Assembly: GCF_022829385.1 (NCBI RefSeq)
Contig: NZ_JAKSXX010000165.1
Span: forward strand, 186,001-250,000
Source: Methylobacterium sp. J-070
GTDB lineage: Bacteria > Pseudomonadota > Alphaproteobacteria > Rhizobiales > Beijerinckiaceae
Length of the DNA: 64,000 nt
Direction: 5' to 3'
Positions 45,467 through 55,398 of the stretch are shown in pieces. How positions within the stretch are numbered: the first letter of the stretch is position 1; each line of letters opens with the position of its first letter. The position numbers were made by a program, and so were the translations under genes. Below the pieces are notes generated by a model. The model saw only the letters and a list, made by a program, of their open reading frames with translations, did not search any database and had not been told where the DNA came from.

Positions 45467-47254
45467 TCAGAACGCCTCCGCCTCCAACGCCATGGTGCTC
45501 TCCGCCCCCGCCTTGATTCGCGCGAGCCGCAGGCCGGTCTCCGGCAGCATCCGCTCCAGGAAGAACCGGCCGCTCGCGAGCTTGGCGTCCCACCGGGGGG
45601 AGGGCGCCTCGGCGTTCCGGGCGACGGCCGCCTTGGCGATCCTGCCCCACATGTAGCCGAGCGCCACGAGGCCGAAGAGGTGCATGAAGTCGGTGGCGCC
45701 GGCGCCGGCGTTGTCGGGCTTCGCGAACGCGTTCTGCATCAGCCACATCACGGCCCCCTGGAGGTCGTTCACCCCCGCCTGAAGCGGCTTGGTGAACGGA
45801 GCCATCGCGGGATCCTCGCCGTGATCCTTCAGGAAGGTCTGAACCTCGCCGAGGAAGGCCATCATGGCCCGGCCGCCGTCCTTGGGCAGCTTGCGCCCGA
45901 TCAGGTCCATGGCCTGGATGCCGTTGGCGCCCTCGTAGATCATGGCGATGCGGGCATCGCGCACGAACTGCGACATCCCCCATTCCTCAATGTAGCCGTG
46001 ACCGCCCAGAAGCTGCTGCGCCTCGACGGCGTTGGCGAAGCCGCGGTCGGTGAAGACGCCCTTCACCACCGGGGTCATCAGCCCGAGGTAATCGTCGGCG
46101 GCCTGCCGCTCCTGCGCATCCTCGGAGCGGTGCAGGATGTCGGCCTGGAGCGCGGTCCAGAGCATCAGGGCCCGGGCGGCCTCGTTGAAGGCGCGGATCT
46201 GCATGAGCGTGCGCCGCACGTCGGGATGGACGATGATCGGGTCGGCGGCCTTCTCGGGAGCCTTCGCGCCGGTCAGCGCCCGGCCCTGGAGCCGGTCCTT
46301 CGCGTAGGCGGCGGCGTTTTGGTAGGCGACCTCGGACTGGCCGAGACCCTGGACGCCCACGGCGAGGCGGGCCTCGTTCATCATCACGAACATCGCGTTG
46401 AGCCCGCGATTCTCCTGGCCGACCAGCCAGCCGGTCGCCCCGTCGTAGTTCATCACGCAGGTGGCGTTCCCATGGATGCCCATCTTGTGCTCCAGGGAGC
46501 CGCAGGACACGCCGTTGCGGGCGCCGAGGGACCCGTCGGGGTTCACCAGCACCTTCGGCACGACGAAGAGCGAGATCCCCTTGGTGCCGGCGGGCGCGCC
46601 CTCGATCCGCGCGAGGACGAGGTGCACGATGTTCTCGGCGAGGTCGTGCTCCCCGGCGGAGATGAAGATCTTGGTGCCGGTGATGCTGTAGGAGCCGTCG
46701 CCGTTGGGCACGGCCTTGCTCTTGAGGAGCCCGAGATCCGTGCCGCAATGCGGCTCGGTGAGGTTCATGGTGCCGGTCCAGGCCCCCTCGACCATGCGCG
46801 GCAGGTAGACCGCCTTCTGCTCCTCGGTGCCGTGGACCAGGAGCGCGGCCATCGCGCCCTGGGTCAGGCCGGGATACATCCCGAAGGCGAGGTTCGCCCC
46901 CGAGGCGAATTCCTGGATCGCCGTGTTGAGGGTATGCGGCAGGCCCTGACCGCCGTAGGCCTCGGGCACGGAGAGGCCCATCCAGCCCCCCTGCGCGTAG
47001 GTGTCGTAGGCCGCCTTGAACCCGGTGGGCGTGCGCACGGTGCCGTCGCCGTCCCGGCGGCAGCCCTCGATGTCGCCGGTCCGGTTCAGGGGGGCCAGAA
47101 CCTCCTCGGCGAGCTTGGCGCCCTCACGCAGGACCGCCTCGACGACGTCCGGGGAGGCGTCGGAGAACCCGGCGAGATTGTCGCGGGCATGGAAACCCAG
47201 CACGTCGTTGAGCAGGAACAGCGTGTCGTCGACCGGTGCGCGATACTGCGGCAT
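45467..47254 (-). CDS. Acyl-CoA dehydrogenase, DmdC-like long form
   Basis: A 595-residue flavoprotein of the long acyl-CoA dehydrogenase group. An extra N-terminal segment ([17 protein letters not shown]) comes before the standard fold, and a C-terminal extension follows. The FAD and substrate motifs are [13 protein letters not shown] near 160 and [12 protein letters not shown] near 195. The [36 protein letters not shown] run near 440-475 includes the position of the catalytic base. Close relatives include 3-methylmercaptopropionyl-CoA dehydrogenase (DmdC) and FadE5-like enzymes, so the chain specificity is open. The ATG at 47254 was chosen over one at 47311 because the family N-terminus starts there. 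Confidence 0.9.
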   Translation of the reverse strand: MPQYRAPVDDTLFLLNDVLGFHARDNLAGFSDASPDVVEAVLREGAKLAEEVLAPLNRTGDIEGCRRDGDGTVRTPTGFKAAYDTYAQGGWMGLSVPEAYGGQGLPHTLNTAIQEFASGANLAFGMYPGLTQGAMAALLVHGTEEQKAVYLPRMVEGAWTGTMNLTEPHCGTDLGLLKSKAVPNGDGSYSITGTKIFISAGEHDLAENIVHLVLARIEGAPAGTKGISLFVVPKVLVNPDGSLGARNGVSCGSLEHKMGIHGNATCVMNYDGATGWLVGQENRGLNAMFVMMNEARLAVGVQGLGQSEVAYQNAAAYAKDRLQGRALTGAKAPEKAADPIIVHPDVRRTLMQIRAFNEAARALMLWTALQADILHRSEDAQERQAADDYLGLMTPVVKGVFTDRGFANAVEAQQLLGGHGYIEEWGMSQFVRDARIAMIYEGANGIQAMDLIGRKLPKDGGRAMMAFLGEVQTFLKDHGEDPAMAPFTKPLQAGVNDLQGAVMWLMQNAFAKPDNAGAGATDFMHLFGLVALGYMWGRIAKAAVARNAEAPSPRWDAKLASGRFFLERMLPETGLRLARIKAGAESTMALEAEAF

Positions 47255-47420
47255 CTCTGGCTTTCCCCTAGGACGCGGACCTCTCGGATCGGCCCGTCGC
47301 GGCGGCTTCATCTAGCCGGGCCGCGGGCCCCGGGGCAACGGTCGCGCCTCGCGGACCAGGGGGGCCGGGGGCCCCGAGACTGGCGTTTTGGCGGCCGCGA
47401 TTATCGCGTCACCGAGCCCT

Positions 47421-47450
47421 TAACCTTGTGTTTACCAAGAAAGTTAATTG
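47421..47450 (+). promoter_or_regulatory. CtrA-like TTAA repeats upstream of the PodJ-like gene
   Basis: The 297-bp gap between the acyl-CoA dehydrogenase and PodJ-like genes has an AT-rich core with TTAACC at 47421-47426, a 7-base spacer measured from TTAA, then TTTACC at 47432-47437, and a further TTAA at 47445-47448. This resembles the CtrA site TTAA-N7-TTAA but is not an exact match. It lies about 100 bases before the ATG at 47552. Confidence 0.35.
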
Positions 47451-47551
47451 TCACCTTCGACCGATCCGACGTGCGCGTTCCCTGGATACCGATCAGCGAT
47501 CCGAGCGCCGCGCACAGGAATGGACGCCGAACTGCCGACGATAGGCCACCG

Positions 47552-50500
47552 ATGACCAGCACCGCGATGTCGCAGCTCGACAGTTTCGATCCCGAAGTGC
47601 TCGATGCCGCGCGGGACGTTGCGGCACGGGCGGGCGTTCCGCTGGAAACGTGGATCGCCTCCGTGGTGCCGCAGGCCAAGTCCGGAGCGCCCGGCACGCG
47701 CCGCCAGCGCCGCCGTCACCGGGCCGAGCAGCTGCCCCCGTCCGCGCCCCGGTCCGAGATCGGGTCCGATCTGGAGCGGCCGGCCGTCGGGTCCGGCGCC
47801 ATCGCCGAGACGTACGGGGACGGCCTTGCCTCCCTGATCAACCGCCTCGAAGGCCTCGACCGCGCCCTCGGCGAGGAGCGCCGCAGCGTGCAGGACGTCG
47901 AGGCGCGGCGCCTCGCGGAGATCGAGGCCCGAATCGACCGCGCGCTCAAGGCGGCGCCGGTGCAGGAGGTGACCGAGCGGCTCGGCGACATCGAGCGCCG
48001 GATGTCGCAGCTCGGCGAGCAGGTCGCCGCCACCCGGCAGCCCGGCCGGCGAGCGCGTCCCGCCGCCGCCGATATCCGCAACGCGGTCCAGGATATCCGC
48101 CAGCGCCAGAAGGAGCTGTCGCAGGCGGGGGCGGTTCAGGCCGGCGCCGACCGCGGCGTCGTCGCCAGCATGCGCATGGATCTGGCCCGCCGCCTCGAGG
48201 CGCGCATCGACGAGGTCGTGGCGCCGTCGGCAGCCCTGACGGAACTCCAGCACGAGATCGTGCGCCTGCGCGAGGCGGTGGATCAGCTCGCCACCAGCCA
48301 CGACATCGTGGCGCTCGAGGACGCCGTGATCTCGCTCTCAAGCGGTCTGGAGCGGGCCCAGTCGGGGATCGACCTCACCGTCATCGCGGCTCCGATCGCG
48401 GAGGTTCGCGCTCAGGTAGAGCGACTTGCCGAGGAGGTCGCCGAGAACGTCCACAACCGCGTGGCCGACGACGTCCGCCGCTTGGCGGAGCGTCTCGACA
48501 GCGTGGCGGCCACCGGCGCGGCGGGTCAGGACGACCACACGCTCGCCGGCCTGTTCGCGGAACTCGAGGAGATCCGCCGCCTGATCGCCGCGCTCGCGGG
48601 TCCGGAGCGGATCCAGGGCCTCGCGCTCAGCCTGCAATCCGTGAGCGCGCAGGTTGCCGAGTTGCAGCGCGTCGGCACCGACCCGGACCTGCGGCCGCTG
48701 CTCGAGGAGATCCGCAGCGACGTCAAGATCGCGGCGCCGGCGGTGCTGGCCGACCAGATCCAGACGCTGGCCGACAAGGTCGACCTCCTCTGCGCCCGGG
48801 AAGACTGGTCCGAGCAGGCCGGCGAGGCCGACGCCGCGCGGACCGGCGAGATGGCGTCGATCCACGCCATGCTGCACAACCTCGCCGAGAAGGTCGATCA
48901 GGTCGGCAGCCGCTCGGAGCACGAGGGGCTGGACGCCCTGGAGAAGCAGGTGGTGACCCTGGCGGGCCGCCTCGATGCGCCCCACAGCGTCGATCCGGCG
49001 CTCGCCGGTCTCGAACGCACCATGGGTGACTTGCTGCGGCAGGTGACGGCCCTGCGCGAGGCGGCCCCGAGCGAGGCCGCCGTCGAGCGCGCCGCGCGGA
49101 ACGCCGTGGCCCAGACCCTCCAGGGCTCCGGAATCGCCACCGCGGAGACCGGCGAGATCGGGCTCCTGCGCGCCAGCCTGGCGGACATGCAGGCGCGCCA
49201 GGTCGCGTCGGACCTGCGCCTCGGCGCCACCCTCGAGGGTGTCCAGTCCGCCCTCGAACGCCTTCTGGTCCGGCTCGGACCCGTCGAGGCCGGCGCCCCC
49301 CGGGCTCCGTCCCTGGACGAGCGCCTGATGTCCTCGACGAGCCCGGAGGCGACCCTCACCGCCGCCGAGGGACGCGCCGTGCTCCGGCGTGACAGCGCCG
49401 AGACGCCGCGGATCGCCGACGACCTCCTGGAGCCCGGCAGCGGGCGCCCTGTCCGCGAGCCGCGGGGCGGGCGCGATCCCGGCGCGCGGCGGACGCCCAA
49501 GGAGCGTCCGGTCGCCGAGACGGGTTCTGAGACCGACATCAAGACCAGCTTCATCGCGGCGGCCCGCCGTGCCGCACAGGCCGCACAGGCGGAACTGGCC
49601 GCGGAGGCGCCCGCCGAGCGCCGCGACGCGCGCGCCCAGAAAGTGATCCTGCCGCAGGCCACCGCCGAGGAGGGCCGCTTCGGCCGGCTGCGGGCCGAGA
49701 TCGACCGCCGCCGCCGGCCGCTGCTGCTCGGCCTCGCCGCCATCGTCCTGGCGCTCGGGGCGCTGCAGGCGATCAGCATGCGCAGCCCGGAGGAGCCGCC
49801 CCGCGTCGCCCCCGCCAGCAAGGCAGCGCCCGTCCGCGAGGAACCGGCCGTTCCGAAGGACGCCGCAGAGGACGACGGCAGGGAGGTCGCCAGGGGCGGC
49901 ACAAAGGACGCATCCAAGGAGGCTCCGGCGGCGAAGCCGCCGGTGGCCGATCCAACCACCACCCAGGCCCTGCCGAACGCGCTCCCGGCCGACGCGCGGG
50001 CCTCCGCGGTCAAGACCCTGGTTCCGCAGGTCTCCGGGATGGGGGCTCTGCATACCGAACTCGGCACCCTCCCGCCGGCTCTCACCAAGGTGAAGCTTGC
50101 CGCCCTCGAAGGGGACGGTACGGCGATCTGGGATCTCGCCACGCGGGAGGCCGACGGCCGCGGCATGCCCCGGGATCTGGCGCTGGCGACCAAGCTCTAC
50201 GAGAAGCTGGCCGCGGCCGGATACGCCCCGGCCCAGTACAAGGTCGCCGGCCACTACGAGAAGGGCTCGGGCGTCGTCCGCGACCTCGACAAGGCGAAGC
50301 TGTGGTACGGCCGCGCCGCCGAGCAGGGCCATGCCCGCTCGATGCACAACCTCGCCGTCCTCCACGCCGAGAATCCCGCCGCCAACGGCAAGCCGGACTA
50401 TGCCACGGCAGCCTCGTGGTTCCGTCAGGGCGCGGAATTCGGCGTCCGCGACAGCCAGTACAACCTCGGCGTCCTCTACGCCCGCGGCCTGGGCCTGACG

Positions 50501-50773
50501 CAGGACCTCGTGCAATCCTACGCGTGGTTCGCGGCGGCCGCGGCACAGGGCGACGACGACGCCGCCAAGAAGCGCGACGATGTGGCGAACAAGCTGAGCC
50601 CCACCGATCTCGCCAACGCGAAGAGCCTGGCAAACAGCTTCCGGCCGCGAAAGATTGACGCGGCGGTGAACGACCCGCCGAGCATCAAGGCGGCCGCCTC
50701 CGCGCCCATGTCCCTGCTCGGCGCCCCGGCCCCGAGCCCCGTGGGCTTCACGGCACCGGCGCGGCGCGGCTAG
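47552..50773 (+). CDS. PodJ-like coiled-coil, membrane-spanning Sel1-repeat protein
   Basis: A 1073-residue protein with an N-terminal basic region, long coiled-coil segments (about residues 90-600), one membrane segment near residues 722-740 (PLLLGLAAIVLALGALQA), a proline/alanine/lysine-rich linker and about three C-terminal Sel1-type repeats (about 850-1015; AAAGYAPAQYKVAGHYEKG, WYGRAAEQGHARSMHNLAVLH, WFRQGAEFGVRDSQYNLGVLYARG). This order matches polar localisation factor PodJ, with a cytoplasmic coil and periplasmic repeats. PodJ organises the new cell pole in alphaproteobacteria. The peptidoglycan-binding domain of Caulobacter PodJ is not seen. The ATG at 47552 follows an AT-rich promoter region. 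Confidence 0.78.
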   Translation: MTSTAMSQLDSFDPEVLDAARDVAARAGVPLETWIASVVPQAKSGAPGTRRQRRRHRAEQLPPSAPRSEIGSDLERPAVGSGAIAETYGDGLASLINRLEGLDRALGEERRSVQDVEARRLAEIEARIDRALKAAPVQEVTERLGDIERRMSQLGEQVAATRQPGRRARPAAADIRNAVQDIRQRQKELSQAGAVQAGADRGVVASMRMDLARRLEARIDEVVAPSAALTELQHEIVRLREAVDQLATSHDIVALEDAVISLSSGLERAQSGIDLTVIAAPIAEVRAQVERLAEEVAENVHNRVADDVRRLAERLDSVAATGAAGQDDHTLAGLFAELEEIRRLIAALAGPERIQGLALSLQSVSAQVAELQRVGTDPDLRPLLEEIRSDVKIAAPAVLADQIQTLADKVDLLCAREDWSEQAGEADAARTGEMASIHAMLHNLAEKVDQVGSRSEHEGLDALEKQVVTLAGRLDAPHSVDPALAGLERTMGDLLRQVTALREAAPSEAAVERAARNAVAQTLQGSGIATAETGEIGLLRASLADMQARQVASDLRLGATLEGVQSALERLLVRLGPVEAGAPRAPSLDERLMSSTSPEATLTAAEGRAVLRRDSAETPRIADDLLEPGSGRPVREPRGGRDPGARRTPKERPVAETGSETDIKTSFIAAARRAAQAAQAELAAEAPAERRDARAQKVILPQATAEEGRFGRLRAEIDRRRRPLLLGLAAIVLALGALQAISMRSPEEPPRVAPASKAAPVREEPAVPKDAAEDDGREVARGGTKDASKEAPAAKPPVADPTTTQALPNALPADARASAVKTLVPQVSGMGALHTELGTLPPALTKVKLAALEGDGTAIWDLATREADGRGMPRDLALATKLYEKLAAAGYAPAQYKVAGHYEKGSGVVRDLDKAKLWYGRAAEQGHARSMHNLAVLHAENPAANGKPDYATAASWFRQGAEFGVRDSQYNLGVLYARGLGLTQDLVQSYAWFAAAAAQGDDDAAKKRDDVANKLSPTDLANAKSLANSFRPRKIDAAVNDPPSIKAAASAPMSLLGAPAPSPVGFTAPARRG

Positions 50774-50910
50774 CCTCCGGCCGCACCGCACCGGGCCTCG
50801 CGCTCCGAACTTGACCCCCGTGCCGCGATGCGGGAACGCTCCGGCCGGGTGGCCCCAGGCTGGTGTCTCATCGCGCGGGCCGCCAGCCTTTGCCGCCGAT
50901 CGGAGGATGG

Positions 50911-51348
50911 ATGGCGCGCCGGAATCAAGTGCCGATCGGCGCCATCGTGCTCGGCGTGGCCGGCCTGATCCCGTTTCTGGGATTCGCCGCCCTCGCGGTC
51001 TCCGGGAGTGACGGCGGCCTCAGCAGCCTCGGGCTCGCGCCGCGCACGATCCTCTCCACCTACGGCGCGGTGATCGCCTCGTTCCTCGGCGGGATCCGCT
51101 GGGGTGCCGCGGCCGCGCGAAACGCCGGCAACGCCGATTACCTCCTGGCGATCTTCCCGTCGCTCCTGGCCTGGGCCGCCCTCGCGGCCCCGGCGCCCTG
51201 GGACCTGCGCATCCTCGGAGCGCTGGTTCTGGCCTGGGGCCTCATCGACCAGGACCTGCCCCGCCGCGGTCTTGCGCCGCTCTGGCTCGGCCGTCTGCGG
51301 CTCGTCCTGTCCGGGGTCGCCGGCGCCGCCCTGCTGGTGGCCGCCTGA
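50911..51348 (+). CDS. DUF3429 membrane protein
   Basis: A 145-residue inner-membrane protein of the DUF3429 family with about four or five hydrophobic segments (for example IGAIVLGVAGLIPFLGFAAL, LLAIFPSLLAWAALAA and LVLSGVAGAALLVAA). ILSTYGAVIASFLGGIRWG is the diagnostic motif. No function is known. The ATG at 50911 follows GGAGGATGG; a GTG at 50863 in the same frame would add 16 residues with no membrane character. It is convergent with icd. Confidence 0.84.
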   Translation: MARRNQVPIGAIVLGVAGLIPFLGFAALAVSGSDGGLSSLGLAPRTILSTYGAVIASFLGGIRWGAAAARNAGNADYLLAIFPSLLAWAALAAPAPWDLRILGALVLAWGLIDQDLPRRGLAPLWLGRLRLVLSGVAGAALLVAA

Positions 51349-51454
51349 GGACGGCCCTCCCGGCCGGAGGGTCAGCCACCGCTATTCGTCGTGTCGCCAC
51401 CCCGGGCTTCCGCGCCGGAGGTCACGGCCGCATCGTCGGGACACCCTATGAAAA

Positions 51455-51479
51455 CGGCGGGCGTCCGGGACGCCCGCCG
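51455..51479 (-). terminator. Rho-independent terminator of icd
   Basis: A perfect 11-bp inverted repeat (CGGCGGGCGTC at 51455-51465, GACGCCCGCCG at 51469-51479) with a 3-base loop is preceded on the plus strand by AAAA. On the minus strand this is a stem followed by TTTT, 23 bases past the icd stop, a good intrinsic terminator. The convergent DUF3429 gene has its own CCCTCC/GGAGGG hairpin at 51355-51371. Confidence 0.75.
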
Positions 51480-51501
51480 ATCCTGAGCGGCGGTGCGCGC
51501 C

Positions 51502-52716
51502 TCAGACGCCCATCGCGACCTTCAGGTTCTGGTCGACCTTGTCGAGGAAGCCCGTGGTCGAGAGCCAGCGCTGCTCGGGGCCGACCAGGAGCGCGAGGTC
51601 CTTGGTCATGTGCCCGGCCTCGACCGTGTCGACGCAGACCTTCTCCAGGGTCGCCGAGAACTTCGCCAGGTCGTCGTTGCCGTCGAGCTTGGCGCGGTGG
51701 GACAGGCCGCGGGTCCAGGCGAAGATCGAGGCGATCGAGTTCGTCGAGGTCTCACGGCCCTTCTGGTGCTCGCGGAAGTGGCGCGTGACGGTGCCGTGGG
51801 CGGCCTCGGCCTCGACGGTGTTGCCGTCCGGGGTCATCAGCACGGAGGTCATCAGGCCGAGCGAGCCGAAGCCCTGCGCGGCGGTGTCGGACTGCACGTC
51901 GCCGTCGTAGTTCTTGCAGGCCCAGACGTAGCCGCCCGACCACTTCAGGCACGACGCCACCATGTCGTCGATCAGGCGGTGCTCGTAGGTGATGCCGAGC
52001 GGCTTGAACTTGGATTCGAACTCCTCCTCGTAGACCTTCTGGAACAGGTCCTTGAATCGGCCGTCATAGGCCTTGAGGATGGTGTTCTTGGTCGACAGGT
52101 AGACCGGGTACTTGCGCGCCAAGCCGTAGTTCAGCGAGGCCCGGGCGAAGTCGATGATCGACTGGTCGAGGTTGTACATCGACATCGCGACGCCGGCGTC
52201 CGGGAACTTAAACACCTCCTTCTCGATGACGGTACCGTCGTCGCCCTCGAACTTGATCGTCAGGCGGCCCTTGCCGGGCACCTTGAAGTCGGTGGCGCGG
52301 TACTGGTCGCCGTAGGCGTGACGGCCGATCACGAAGGGCTGGGTCCAGCCGGGAACGAGCCGCGGCACGTTCTTGCAGATGATCGGCTCGCGGAAGATCA
52401 CCCCGCCCAGGATGTTGCGGATCGTGCCGTTGGGCGAGCGCCACATCTCCTTGAGCTTGAATTCCTGCACCCGCTGTTCGTCGGGGGTGATGGTGGCGCA
52501 CTTCACGCCGACCCCGTGGCGCTTGATCGCCTCGGCGGCATCGACCGTGACCTTGTCGTTGGTGGCGTCGCGGTGCTCCACGCCGAGGTCGTAATACTCG
52601 AGGTCGACGTCGAGATAGGGATGGATGAGCTTGTTCTTGATCTCGGCCCAGATGATCCGGGTCATCTCGTCGCCGTCGAGCTCGACGACGGGGTTCGCTA
52701 CCTTGATCTTCGCCAT
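51502..52716 (-). CDS. icd: NADP-dependent isocitrate dehydrogenase
   Basis: A 404-residue homodimeric-type isocitrate dehydrogenase that makes 2-oxoglutarate in the TCA cycle. It starts [23 protein letters not shown], has [10 protein letters not shown] and [12 protein letters not shown] in the substrate site, [10 protein letters not shown], the metal aspartates in NYDGDVQSD, and the cofactor loop [10 protein letters not shown]. The sequence type is that of eukaryote-like class II NADP-IDH found in alphaproteobacteria. The ATG at 52716 is the family start. An earlier start at 52941 would add a non-conserved leader. A strong terminator follows. Confidence 0.96.
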   Translation of the reverse strand: MAKIKVANPVVELDGDEMTRIIWAEIKNKLIHPYLDVDLEYYDLGVEHRDATNDKVTVDAAEAIKRHGVGVKCATITPDEQRVQEFKLKEMWRSPNGTIRNILGGVIFREPIICKNVPRLVPGWTQPFVIGRHAYGDQYRATDFKVPGKGRLTIKFEGDDGTVIEKEVFKFPDAGVAMSMYNLDQSIIDFARASLNYGLARKYPVYLSTKNTILKAYDGRFKDLFQKVYEEEFESKFKPLGITYEHRLIDDMVASCLKWSGGYVWACKNYDGDVQSDTAAQGFGSLGLMTSVLMTPDGNTVEAEAAHGTVTRHFREHQKGRETSTNSIASIFAWTRGLSHRAKLDGNDDLAKFSATLEKVCVDTVEAGHMTKDLALLVGPEQRWLSTTGFLDKVDQNLKVAMGV

Positions 52717-52910
52717 GGACCGATGCCTTCCGCGTTGTCCCCGCGCACGGCATGCAAGGGCCGTGCGGTCGGCCGCCCAATCTCGATTGGGTCCGTATCG
52801 CCCCGGCGACATAGCGCGGCCCTTTCGGCAGCGGAAGCCGCGGGCTGTCATCCGGGCGGCTTCGTCACCGGCCCTCGACGGGCGGGCGGCGCCTGTGCCA
52901 GAGGGCCGGG

Positions 52911-53684
52911 ATGACGAGCCGCGACGCGCAGGGCGAGACACATACGACGATCACCGAGGTGCCGCCGGGCTTCGCCCCGGCGGTGATTCTGGTGGAGCCG
53001 CAACTCGCCGAGAACATCGGCATGACCGCCCGCGCCATGGCGAATTTCGGCCTGTCCGAGCTGCGCCTCGTCAACCCGAAGAACGGCTGGCCCAAGAAGG
53101 GCGTGCGCGAGGCGGCCTCCGGCGCGACGCATGTCCTCGACCGGGCGACGCTCTACGGCAGCGTCGCCGAGGCCATCGCCGATTGCCGCTACGTGCTCGC
53201 CACCACGGCGCGCGAGCGCGGCCAGATGAAGCGGGTCTTCGCCCCCGAAGAGGCGATGGGCGAGGTCGTCGCGCGGGAGGGCCAGCGGACCGCGGTGATG
53301 TTCGGCCGCGAGCGGGTCGGGCTCACCAACGAGGAGGTGTCGCTCGCCGACGCCATCGTGACCTTCCCGGTCTCGCCGGATTTCCCCTCGCTCAACCTCG
53401 CCCAGGCGGTGCTGCTCGTCGGCTACGCGTGGCGCCAGGCCAGCGGCCGGGCGGTCCTGCCGTTCACCGGCGAGCTGCTGTCGCCGCCGGCCACCCGCGA
53501 GGCGCTGATCGCCCTGTTCGGCAGCCTGGAATCGGCCCTCGACGCCGCCGGGTTCTACCCGCCGGAGAAGCGGGACATCATCGCCCGCAACATGCGCGAC
53601 ATGCTCCACCGCATGAGCCTGACCGAGCAGGACGTGCGCACCTTCCGGGGGGCGCTGCGGGCGCTGACCCGCCGGGGATCCTGA
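52911..53684 (+). CDS. trmJ: tRNA (cytidine/uridine-2'-O-)-methyltransferase TrmJ
   Basis: A 257-residue SPOUT (trefoil-knot) methyltransferase. [25 protein letters not shown] (about residues 23-47), [17 protein letters not shown] and [13 protein letters not shown] are the three SPOUT motifs in order. The C-terminal helical extension seen in TrmJ follows. It methylates the ribose at position 32 of tRNAs. The gene ends one base from a convergent small gene and stands alone otherwise. Confidence 0.9.
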   Translation: MTSRDAQGETHTTITEVPPGFAPAVILVEPQLAENIGMTARAMANFGLSELRLVNPKNGWPKKGVREAASGATHVLDRATLYGSVAEAIADCRYVLATTARERGQMKRVFAPEEAMGEVVAREGQRTAVMFGRERVGLTNEEVSLADAIVTFPVSPDFPSLNLAQAVLLVGYAWRQASGRAVLPFTGELLSPPATREALIALFGSLESALDAAGFYPPEKRDIIARNMRDMLHRMSLTEQDVRTFRGALRALTRRGS

Positions 53685-53870
53685 TCAGTCGGCCTCGACC
53701 TTCATCTCGGGCGGCTTGCCGCCGCCGAAGCAGCGCCCGACCGCCTCCCAGAACGCCGCCTGCTCGTCCGGCGTGCACGCGGCGATCCGCGCCTCGACCT
53801 TGGCGCGGCCGGCCACCGCGTCCGGGGTCGCGGCGACTTCCGCCTCGCTCGGGTTCCTCGCCTCGGCCAT
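53685..53870 (-). CDS. Small conserved protein of unknown function
   Basis: A 61-residue protein, MAEARNPSEAEVAATPDAV at the start, with a short helix region TPDEQAAFWEAVGRCFGGG and a lysine/glutamate tail. It looks like a small cytosolic protein and I do not recognise a family. The ATG at 53870 has a GGAGGATGG site just upstream. Its stop abuts the trmJ stop on the other strand. Codon bias fits a real gene, though the length leaves doubt. Confidence 0.5.
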   Translation of the reverse strand: MAEARNPSEAEVAATPDAVAGRAKVEARIAACTPDEQAAFWEAVGRCFGGGKPPEMKVEAD

Positions 53871-53997
53871 GGGCCATCCTCCGAAACAGAACGAAAGTGC
53901 GGCCAGCTTGCGCGGTTTCGTTCCGGGCGGCAATCGGGCATGGAGACGGCGCCGTGCAGGCGGCCGCCCGGCGGCGGGGGACAGGGCGGAGTATCCG

Positions 53998-54636
53998 GTG
54001 CGGCTCAGCGTCGACAATCTGGCCTGCCGCCGCGCCGGGCGCCGCATCTTCTCGAACGTCGCCTTCGCCCTCGGACCGGGCGACGCCCTGGCGGTCACGG
54101 GACGGAACGGCGCCGGGAAGTCGAGCCTGCTCGCCATCCTGTCGGGCCGGCTGCGGCCCGATGCCGGGCGCATCGCCCTCTCCGGGGTCGGCGAGGCGAG
54201 CCTGCCGGAATGCCTCCACGCGGTCGGCCATCGCGACGGGTTGAAGGCGTCCCTGACGGCGGGAGAGAATCTCCTGTTCGCCCAACGTCTGCTGGGCGCG
54301 CCGCGCTCGACGCCCCGGGACGCCCTCGGGCGGCTGGGTCTCGGCCACGCCCACGACCTGCCGGTGGCCTATCTGTCGGCCGGCCAGCGGCGGCGGGTCG
54401 CCCTGGCGCGGCTGCTGGTCTGCGCCCGGCCGCTCTGGCTGCTGGACGAGCCGACCGCGGCGCTCGACACGGCCTCGCAGGCGGCGCTCGCCGGGTTGAT
54501 GGCCGAACACCGGGCCGGCGGCGGCCTGGTGATCGCCGCGACGCATCAGCCCCTCGATCTGTCCGGCGCGGACGAGCTGCGCATCGAGGCCGCCGCGGCG
54601 GCACCGGTGGCCGAAGCTCTGGAGGACTGGGCGTGA
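53998..54636 (+). CDS. ccmA: Heme exporter ATP-binding protein CcmA
   Basis: A 212-residue small ABC ATPase of the cytochrome c maturation system. Walker A is GRNGAGKSS near residue 36, the signature is LSAGQRRRVALARL near 126, and Walker B is LWLLDEPTAALD near 146. ECLHAVGHRDGLKASLTAGENL is a diagnostic CcmA segment. It energises release of heme-loaded CcmE with CcmB and CcmC. The GTG start at 53998 is the family start. Its stop overlaps the GTG start of ccmB. CcmC does not follow ccmB here. Confidence 0.92.
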   Translation: MRLSVDNLACRRAGRRIFSNVAFALGPGDALAVTGRNGAGKSSLLAILSGRLRPDAGRIALSGVGEASLPECLHAVGHRDGLKASLTAGENLLFAQRLLGAPRSTPRDALGRLGLGHAHDLPVAYLSAGQRRRVALARLLVCARPLWLLDEPTAALDTASQAALAGLMAEHRAGGGLVIAATHQPLDLSGADELRIEAAAAAPVAEALEDWA

Positions 54637-55301
54637 TCCGGGCGGTTCTCGCCCTCATCGCCCGCGACCTGCGTCTCGCCGGCCGGGTCGGCGGGTCGGG
54701 CGCCCTGTCGCTGGTCTTCTTCCTGATGATCGTCGCCCTGGTGCCCTTCGCCCTCGGGCCGGACCTCAACCTGCTGTCGCGGATCGGCCCGGCGATCCTC
54801 TGGCTCGCCGCGGTGCTCTCGACCCTGATCGGCCTCGACCGGCTGTTCCAGGCCGACGAGGAGGATGGCTCCCTCGACCTGATGACCGCCGCGCCGGTTC
54901 CGCTCGAACTCGTGGTCCTCGCCAAGGTCACCGCCCACTGGCTGACCACCGGCCTGCCGCTCGCGCTCGCCGCGCCGCTCTTCGGCCTGCTGGTGGCCCT
55001 CGACGGCACCGCCATGGGCGCCACGGCGCTGACGCTGCTGGCGGGAACCCCGGCTCTGAGCTTCATCGGCGCGGTGGGGGCGGCGCTGACGGCCTCGATC
55101 CGCCGGGGCGGGCTGATCCTGGCGGTGCTGGTGCTGCCGCTGATGATCCCGACGCTGATCTTCGGCGTTTCGGCCGCTCAGGCGGCGAGCGGGGGGACGG
55201 TGCCGTTCTTCGTGCCGCTGGCGGTGCTGGCCGCGCTGACGCTGATCGCCGCCGTGGTCGGGACGCTGGCGGCGGCGGCGGCTTTGCGCTGGCCGGAGTG
55301 A
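54633..55301 (+). CDS. ccmB: Heme exporter permease CcmB
   Basis: A 222-residue inner-membrane protein with about six hydrophobic helices (for example LSLVFFLMIVALVPFAL, ILWLAAVLSTLIGLDRLF and VPFFVPLAVLAALTLIAAV). RLFQADEEDGSLDLM is the conserved CcmB motif. Together with CcmA it forms the ABC part of the type I cytochrome c maturation system. The GTG start overlaps the ccmA stop. Normally ccmC and ccmD come next; here the GC-rich sequence ends just after this gene and an AT-richer patch of other genes begins. Confidence 0.92.
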   Translation: MIRAVLALIARDLRLAGRVGGSGALSLVFFLMIVALVPFALGPDLNLLSRIGPAILWLAAVLSTLIGLDRLFQADEEDGSLDLMTAAPVPLELVVLAKVTAHWLTTGLPLALAAPLFGLLVALDGTAMGATALTLLAGTPALSFIGAVGAALTASIRRGGLILAVLVLPLMIPTLIFGVSAAQAASGGTVPFFVPLAVLAALTLIAAVVGTLAAAAALRWPE

Positions 55302-55398
55302 TCCACGACCTTCGAGCGTTCCGTGCCACCGCAATCAGGCCAAAAATCGTCACATCAATGGTCTGAGTTTTAATCCATGGAATTGTCGGCTAATATTT

